Assembly: GCF_001949145.1 (NCBI RefSeq)
Contig: NW_019091370.1
Span: forward strand, 1,285,101 to 1,349,100
DNA length: 64,000 bases
Source: Acanthaster planci
Taxonomy: Eukaryota > Echinodermata > Asteroidea > Valvatida > Acanthasteridae
Direction: 5' to 3'
Position numbers and translations under genes: made by a program. Positions 57,628-64,000 of this stretch are shown one piece after another. Positions within the stretch are counted from its first letter, which is position 1. Every line of letters begins with the position of its first letter. The notes beneath the pieces are model-generated. The model was not told the origin of the DNA and did no database searches. It saw only the letters and a program-made list of their open reading frames with translations.

Positions 57628-58362
57628 TCAATGTGTTACAGAGTGGATGAGAAACCAGACACACAAGACTAATGTCTGCAGGGTGTATGATGTTCTAATT
57701 CTGGTGCTGCTGTTGTCATCGTTTTCTGATGTCACCGTGATGTCCATGAGGGGATTGACCCCAGCACAGTGTCTGACAGGACTCTGGTAGGAGGTCGGCT
57801 GCTCCTGCAAGGAGCTCTGGTCCGGGTATCGCTCCCCACTGAAGAGGAGTGCCCTCCCGTCCCGCCCCTGCTCCATCCTCAGGAGTTCCTTCTCGGCGTA
57901 GGGCAGCGTGACGCCGATCACCGTGCAGCCACCGGTGCCCGTCACCTCCTGGGGCTGGTTCAGCCGCCAGGAGCCCCGCGCCCCACAGTCGCCGTCGTTC
58001 TTGTTCATCCTCGCCACCTGCTCCGAGCTCTGGGGCGTGATCCACATCCGGGAGGTCAGAAACTCAAACTCGGTCCCACCCGGGACCGCCTGGGAGAGCA
58101 TGCCGTCTGAATGGGTGCCTTTGACGTAGAGGCTGTAGACGGGATGGTGGCAGAGGGGGTCACGGAAGTAGAAGAAGTAGCCCTCCCAGGTGTAGTTGTT
58201 GTGGAAGACGAGATGTCGGATGACAAAGTGGACCTTGCGCACTTCGCAGCGCGTGCTGACCCACTCACTGCGGAGCGTCACCTGGTACTCTGCCCTGGCC
58301 GGCAACAGCGGTGGATTGAACTCTTCCGTGTTGTGAATCAGCTGACAGAAGCTGCAGTTGGC
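57628..58362 (-). CDS. APCDD1: APCDD1-like protein, last coding exon (partial gene)
   Basis: Read leftwards, the exon follows an acceptor TTATTTCTTCAG and encodes 244 residues to a TGA at 57628-57630. It begins ANCSFCQLIHNTEEFNPPLL, matching human APCDD1 'CIACRIIYRSDEHHPPILP'. It continues with EWVSTRCEVRKVHFVIRHLV, NNYTWEGYFFYFRDPLCHHP, GGTEFEFL, CGARGSW, LLRMEQGRDGRALLF and TSYQSPVRHCAG, each with a clear human counterpart in the same order. This is the second APCDDC domain (PF14921). Family knowledge: APCDD1 is a glycoprotein at the cell surface that inhibits Wnt signalling and is itself a Wnt/TCF target. Near the end a hydrophobic segment (TLQTLVLCVWFLIHS) is the likely membrane anchor. 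NxS/T sequons include NCS, NYT and NSS. Earlier exons (signal peptide, first APCDDC) must lie to the right and were not found before 64000. Confidence 0.95.
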   Translation of the reverse strand, partial: ANCSFCQLIHNTEEFNPPLLPARAEYQVTLRSEWVSTRCEVRKVHFVIRHLVFHNNYTWEGYFFYFRDPLCHHPVYSLYVKGTHSDGMLSQAVPGGTEFEFLTSRMWITPQSSEQVARMNKNDGDCGARGSWRLNQPQEVTGTGGCTVIGVTLPYAEKELLRMEQGRDGRALLFSGERYPDQSSLQEQPTSYQSPVRHCAGVNPLMDITVTSENDDNSSTRIRTSYTLQTLVLCVWFLIHSVTH

Positions 58363-58599
58363 CTGAAGAAATAAACAATAAATCAGGAAATTTAAATTGG
58401 CAGATTGCAATATCAACAGAGTATCGCCATACACCCTGGTGTCCATCAGACTCTCCAAGTGGAAGAAAAAAACCCATATCGTGTTCAACTTTGGAGGCAA
58501 CTTCAGGGAAACATGAGCACACATGAACATGTCATGACTGGGCAAAGTTTAATAAAAAGGGAATATTACCACCAATCTTTGTTGATTTTTAAGAAATAC

Positions 58600-58842
58600 A
58601 TGTGGGCTATTCCAGAAATTAGGGGTCCATGTTTTTTCATGTCCCTGTCACATATGACAGGGACAGAACACCGTTTCTAATTTCCACGAGTGATGAATTT
58701 ATGCAAATTACCTGCCAAACAAACAGGAAGAGTTTGAAATCAATTCCACTGATCTTTCCATGTCAAATAACAAAGGTCAGATGTAACAGGGACACAAAAA
58801 TATTACACTTTTGGACCCCTAATTTCTGGAATCACTTATGTA
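58600..58842. mobile_element. MITE-like inverted-repeat element, about 240 bp
   Basis: The arms are TTCCAGAAATTAGGGGTCCA at 58610 and TGGACCCCTAATTTCTGGAA at 58812. A second inner symmetry follows: GTCCCTGTCACATATGAC versus GTCAGATGTAACAGGGAC. It is about 240 bp upstream of the APCDD1-like last exon, probably in its intron. Confidence 0.85.
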
Positions 58843-61800
58843 CATGTACTTTTCGTGAATGTCCTCTTATTATGAGCAGGCAAACTGTACGTAGTTGTGT
58901 AACATTTGAAAAAACCTCTGACAAACAAAAGTAAAAGCTCCAATATCCAGTTAGTACCTACAAAATCCAGACAAGAATAAGATTTTTAAAACTTGTCTCT
59001 AAAGGGATTTAAAGTTTAGAAAATAACCCCTTCAGGCATATTGGTACTTGTGTGGGAATACTTTTGAGGTCAGTCAATTCACCTTTAACAATCATTGCAA
59101 ATTTAGAGCAAGGTGATAAAAATGGGCCCATTGCAGTTAACCTTGCGAGCGGCACGAATATGGGACAGATTTATGCATCATTTGCCAAACTTGTAAATTG
59201 CCTCCTTGGAAAGGCTTTGAAACTTTTGCTGTTAGATTCATCAGATGGGGTAAGCAAAGAATCCTTGGGCAGTGATGGCTTCACACCATCGCCATCACCA
59301 GCGCTTGCTCTCCGTGTCCACCTTTTAGTTTGTACAAATCGACTTTGGGGGGGGAGGAAGAAATCAATGCCACTGCCACCTGTGCGGTTTCAGCCCACGC
59401 TGGTCCATCGATTCAGCCCTCCGACCCACAGAGAAACCGCGGGAGTGTTTGGCTTTATAATTAATTGATATGACTATCCGGTTATAAAAATATTGACCCG
59501 GGGATAATTCAAGCACGAATGGAAGGCGGCCCTAATTGATTTAGAGAAATTACACCTGCATTAGCTCCTCATTAAAGCTGTTTTTACGCATCCTTTGCAT
59601 TACCCACACATTCTCAAAGAGCCTTAGCAATGTTAAGGCATTTTTACAAAGAACATTCATCCTGAATACTTTAAAGTTTGTAATATTTAATAGATTTTCA
59701 GTTAAGTTGAGATGAATTCTGCATTCTTCAAGACATGGCAGTTTTAGTCAAAAGTTTGTCAAAGAATTTGGTGATGCATATCTTTGTTTTCATCTGGAAC
59801 AAAGATTCTTGATGCCTAGAACTACAGTATCTTTGTCCTCAAAAGTTGATAACTTGCCCAGTTTATCACTTAAATGTTCAGGCCAGAATCATGCCAGCAT
59901 CAGGGCACTTTCCCTACCACTCTGAAAAGCCCAGCTTTCCACCCTTTCCATTTCATGTAGACGTCAGAGATGTAAAACAAAATTTGTAAGCAAACAAAAC
60001 CTGTACGCAAGTTTCCTTCCACCAGTAACTTTCTCATAGAAGAGCGCGCCCCCACAAAACTTGCCACCCTGGTGGAGAAACACGGGCCTCATTGTCCCGC
60101 GGAGTGGAAACAACCAGGGCCACACCTGCCTGGCCCGGATGGCAAGCTACATTTCTCCCCCCTCCCTCCCCACTTCCGTCTCGTCATTAGTCCGCCCCAG
60201 CGCTTACAAAAATATCACACCATCCAATGCTATCAGAACTTACGCACGCCTGATGAACTGGATCGGGCCCAAATGAGAAATTGTGATCAGGGAAAATAAC
60301 GTCGGAAGATTCTTTTACAGATGAAGAGAAGGATGGGAAGGGGAACTGATAGCATATGGTCCTGTGTCGGTGTTGTGGCAGCTGTCAAAATGTAGCGCCG
60401 TGTGTTTCCTCTTACACACTTCATTAGAATCCAGTTTCCAGAGTGTGTTACGGACCGTGAGAAGAGGAGGCCAGTGCAAAACGAGCAACTCCTTGGATAT
60501 TGTCTTGCATCATAACGGAAGCAAGTTTCGGGTTCTGAAAGCTGGAATAACAAATAGAATCTAATGCAAATGCCCTTTTGAAATATCTTCTGTATCTTAA
60601 AGTACAATTAATTTTGCATGTGTCTATTTTTATTATGCGTGATTAGTAAGAAACGCCAAATAAGAAAATATGCATTTACATGTAAATGTAAGTCCAAGGA
60701 AACTTTTTTCCCGCACTGACTATAGTAAAGTAAAAAATCATTCACACTTTGCACAATGTCCATTCACAGCTCTAGTGCAAAATGATGACTTGCGAGGATA
60801 TATTGTTTCCAATCCTTGTAGCTAAATCTCTTCCGTCGGGGTAATCCATCTGGATATTTGAGAAACTGGCAACTACCGGAATATGTCATGCCCCAGTCTT
60901 GGGCCCGATGTACACGACCAGATCACTTTCCCCTCAGATGATTGAAACATAACGAGCAGTCTTGTTCCTGCGTGTTTGGACAGGGTAATCAAAGAGCCGG
61001 TCTACGTGATCGAGGGTGCATATCGGTGTTAGGCACACAGCGGACCACGTCCCCGCCAAGCTACACGTGTATGAGCGTGCAGCTAATATAAGCAATGCAT
61101 AATCTCTATTAGGGCCCATAGGGGTTGTCATCTGCCGGGTACAATAAACCAGTTTTTCCCCCATTTCCGCAACTCCAAATCAGTGATCGGGCGAATCACT
61201 CTGCAGCACCCACCGCTCGGAGCAGGCTAGCTTAAAGGGACGATCGACAGGACCTTCTAGGGGACAATCACAAATGCATGTCAGTTGAGGCTGTCTGGTT
61301 TTTTTTCCTGGACTTTTTAAGTTGGGGAGTCAATCGATGGTAAAAAAAACAACCATGAATTATTCATACATGTAGTAAATCATGCAAATGTGCAGCACAA
61401 ATCTTTTCATCTGAAACCAGGCCATGAACTGTACTTGGCAGAATAGCGCTGACATTTCTAGTTTAGTCTGTAAAACCATGTTATCTGAGCGCATTTTTTA
61501 AACTTAGCATTGACTCACCTGTATGCACAACATACGATTGTAGCCTTGAGTTTTGAAGTCTGGTATAGTCATCGCTTTGTCCAGCATAACCAATGAGATG
61601 ATTGGTAGGCTCATTGTGTGGAGAACGAAACTGAACTGTTCGTCTTGTTAACTGCAAGTTTTGGATTGGCTCCATGGTGGTAACAGAGTTGACTGAATAT
61701 TAAGAAATTCATAAGCTCCAGATTACAAGCTTTCCACTCTTTAAAGAAAAGTCTTTTCTCTGTCCGTGTGGTCTCTCCACCGTCTTGGAGCTGACAGTTC

Positions 61801-63709
61801 ACTGAAAACATGTTGTCCCATTCCCCAGCCCCCTAACTGAATTAAAACTTTCTTCTGAGACTGGATAACCAGGTCAAGTAGGCTCCACACAGGCGTAAAA
61901 CAGCAGGACCCTAGCCAGAAAGCACATCTCAAAAAGGTATGCTCGGCCACTTGGCGACCTCCAGGGTGGATCCTCTGCCCCCTCCCCCCTTAAAAAATGT
62001 CTTTGACCAAATGGATCCGCAGACAGAGATGGACGGATGTTTTCTTAAATAGAGTTCCTCAGAAGCTTCCAGCCCATCTCCGTCACCTTGTTTGCTCACA
62101 TGCTTGCAGCCGTCTGCCTGTCTCGTCTCAACAGATCCCTCCTCCCCCAGAGGTTGCAATTTTGCCAGGAACCGAACGTCCAGGATATATTTTCCCCTAA
62201 TATCGTCAAGTATTGACTCTGCTTGCTTGTTCCCTGCATCTGTCCCTCAACTTCCAGTAAGAAAAAAAGAAGTCCCTGGTATGCTACTAAATTAAAGCAA
62301 GGAAAGCCTTTTTCCAAAAGAAAAGAAGCAGATGTAATCTTTCCACCGCATACATCAACAGCACCGCTGTTGATCTTCACTTCTGCCATCTCGCATCCGT
62401 CTGTCGCTGTAGGTTTTTTTTGATGTCTGCCAGTAAAAGCCTGACGATGTTTACTGGGAATTTCTCTGCACAACATCTCTTGTCCGTGGCCCGTGTCTTG
62501 TCCCAGGTCGCATCACGGATCCCAGGATGCAGTGGATGTTTGCATAACCCCTCAGGGGTTTCAAGCCACGCTCTCGTTCTCTCTCTCTCTCTCTTTCCCG
62601 TAAAAATACTCGCCTTCCTCACAATTGTTTTCCCCCTTTCCAACTTTCCCAAGCGAAACAAAGTGGGGAGGGGGGGCTCAAAATCCTTCCTCTGTGTTGA
62701 TCCTGCTAATCTTCTTAGCAAGTCTGTAATTACTTAGTGGGGTCTTCGGGGGCATTTTGTTAATTTAAAAGAATGGGTAGTCTGTTTGCTCTTCAAATAT
62801 TATTCCACAGTTATTCACGAGAGGTGTTGTAATCACTTAAAAATAATGCTACACATCCTCATCAAATGTTGCTCTTGTCAAAAGGGTTGATGCAATCACT
62901 GAACAACGAGCCCCTGTCCCTAATCCAGCACCATGCTGTATCCTTTTGGGATCCTGAGCAATCACTTCCATTCAAGATGTGTCTTGGCCCAAGGAAACTA
63001 ATTAGAGTGGTCTCATGAGGAAACCTCTCGAGAGTTTTCTACACTCTTTCATTTCCTTTGGTTTTGCAATTATTGCCACAAATTTGTCCTGTGAACCTAA
63101 AATAACAATCTGTTTTCTTGTTGCCCTTTTATACATTTAATCAGTAACATCAAGCAGTAGATGAAAGCCAATCTTTTAATTCAAAAAATTCAAATCTTAC
63201 TCCTCTCCTGATCACTTCTCCTAGATTTTAGGTGCAGACATGGCCAACAGAGGGCAGTATTTCTGTTTGTCATTTCCAAGAATATTAAATAAGCCACAAA
63301 GGGTCACCACAACACTTCGCCATGCCCATGACTGTACATGTATCTAAACCAAAACCCCCAACTAACAATGCCTAAATGTTTCATTGGCTGTGCCATTGAT
63401 GAAGCTGTCTCCAAACCGGGACTCCACCTGACAGGGCCTGTCACGATTTGGGCCCGAATTCGATGAGCGATTGATGAAAAAAGTCCCCCCCATCCATCAT
63501 TCCTTGTCAGTTGCCATGCCAACTGCCATGCACCACTTTGTTCCTCGTACTCCCCCAGACAAAAGAACAGGCGGGGCCCCATCCCATCCCCCACTGGCAT
63601 GCCTCTGGACCAAATTACCACCAACTTTAATTAATTTAGTCGGGACATAATTTTCCTGCTTTGTACTGCTGGCAGGAAGACATGGCTTGATGGCTTCACA
63701 ACACAGGCT

Positions 63710-63911
63710 TATCTGGTCCGTAAGTGACTTCGTCACAATGGCGGATGCGCCATGATTTGCAGGCTCCCATTGGACGATCGCTAAACTTGCGCGTCAACTT
63801 CTGGTTCCATGGTTCCACGTTAACGTCGATCAGTGCATGTAACTCTATGTGCAGTGCATGTGCAGTGGGCGTGGTTTAAACTGAATTGACGTCACACTTA
63901 CAAACCGGATA
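63710..63911 (-). mobile_element. MITE-like element, GTTCGTAAGTG family, copy 2
   Basis: The reverse-oriented relative of 23444-23639: TATCTGGTCCGTAAGTGAC, GCGGATGCGCC, GATTTGCAGGCTC, CAGTGGGCGTGGTTTAAA and CTTACAAACCGGATA appear in the mirrored order. It is about 202 bp and diverged from copy 1. Confidence 0.88.
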
Positions 63912-64000
63912 ATCATCACAATGAGTGACAGTGAGTTGGTCATACAATGTGGCTTGCCAAACCAGGAACATGCATGGTCATATCCCCCACACACACATCC

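Larger units (their letters stand above)
58363..64000 (-). other. Intron or upstream DNA of the APCDD1-like gene
   Basis: I searched the minus strand for the first APCDDC domain (expected motifs of the type 'W-S-x-CEVRxGPEF', 'YRFYxNNTF') and found none, so the penultimate intron is probably at least 5.6 kb. Two inverted-repeat elements (58600-58842, 63710-63911) are listed. The block 59380-59600 is rich in TAATTA/TAATTG homeodomain-like sites, and ATCAAAG at about 60990 is a TCF-like site; both are only suggestive. Confidence 0.6.

Noticed and set aside
57716-58374. ORFs in other frames over the APCDD1-like exon, both strands
   Set aside because: Shadows of the GC-rich coding exon; the 244-residue minus-strand frame matches APCDD1 throughout.
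60287-60607. Possible earlier APCDD1 exon on the minus strand (a short 'SGNWILMKC' stretch)
   Set aside because: The likeness to 'GEWVSxRCEVR' is limited to a few residues; the rest shows no APCDDC pattern and there is no suitable splice arrangement.

Overview
This is eukaryotic genomic DNA from an invertebrate animal. Exons are short, have GT/AG borders, and sit in long AT-richer introns full of small inverted-repeat elements. There are no operons or bacterial signals. The palindromic octamer TACATGTA is scattered through the noncoding DNA, there is a tRNA-derived repeat, and both recognisable genes have vertebrate homologues. I lean towards an invertebrate deuterostome (echinoderm or amphioxus type), but the species cannot be fixed from the sequence alone.

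Layout. (1) 1-19646 is noncoding and is read here as part of a very long 5' intron of the first gene. (2) 19647-33366 (+) carries ten exons of an MTSS1/MIM homologue (metastasis suppressor 1). They encode most of the IMD (I-BAR) membrane-bending domain, the Ser- and Pro-rich middle, a Gln/Tyr-rich low-complexity tract, and the C-terminal actin-binding WH2 motif. All ten exons join in one open frame (2657 nt, 884 residues plus stop). About 70 N-terminal residues expected from vertebrate MTSS1 are not seen here and probably lie upstream. (3) 33367-37442 is the probable 3' UTR. (4) 38711-40681 (+) is a complete-looking two-exon gene for a 285-residue protein that I do not recognise. (5) 40682-57627 is about 17 kb without a supportable gene. 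(6) 57628-58362 (-) is the last coding exon of an APCDD1 homologue, a membrane-anchored Wnt antagonist, containing the second APCDDC domain and the hydrophobic C-terminus. Earlier exons would lie to the right and were not found before 64000. (7) 58363-64000 is intron or upstream DNA of that gene.

The three genes show no operon-like relation. MTSS1-like and the 285-residue gene run in the same direction, and the latter converges on the APCDD1-like gene. The accessory content is mostly repeats: at least seven families of small foldback or MITE-like elements, four of them with more than one copy or a second terminus in the window; a 30-bp minisatellite of about 22 units inside an MTSS1 intron; several shorter tandem duplications; and a tRNA-like composite element bounded by terminal inverted repeats and broken by an assembly gap. 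I found no CRISPR array, no prokaryotic system and no intact transposase or viral gene.
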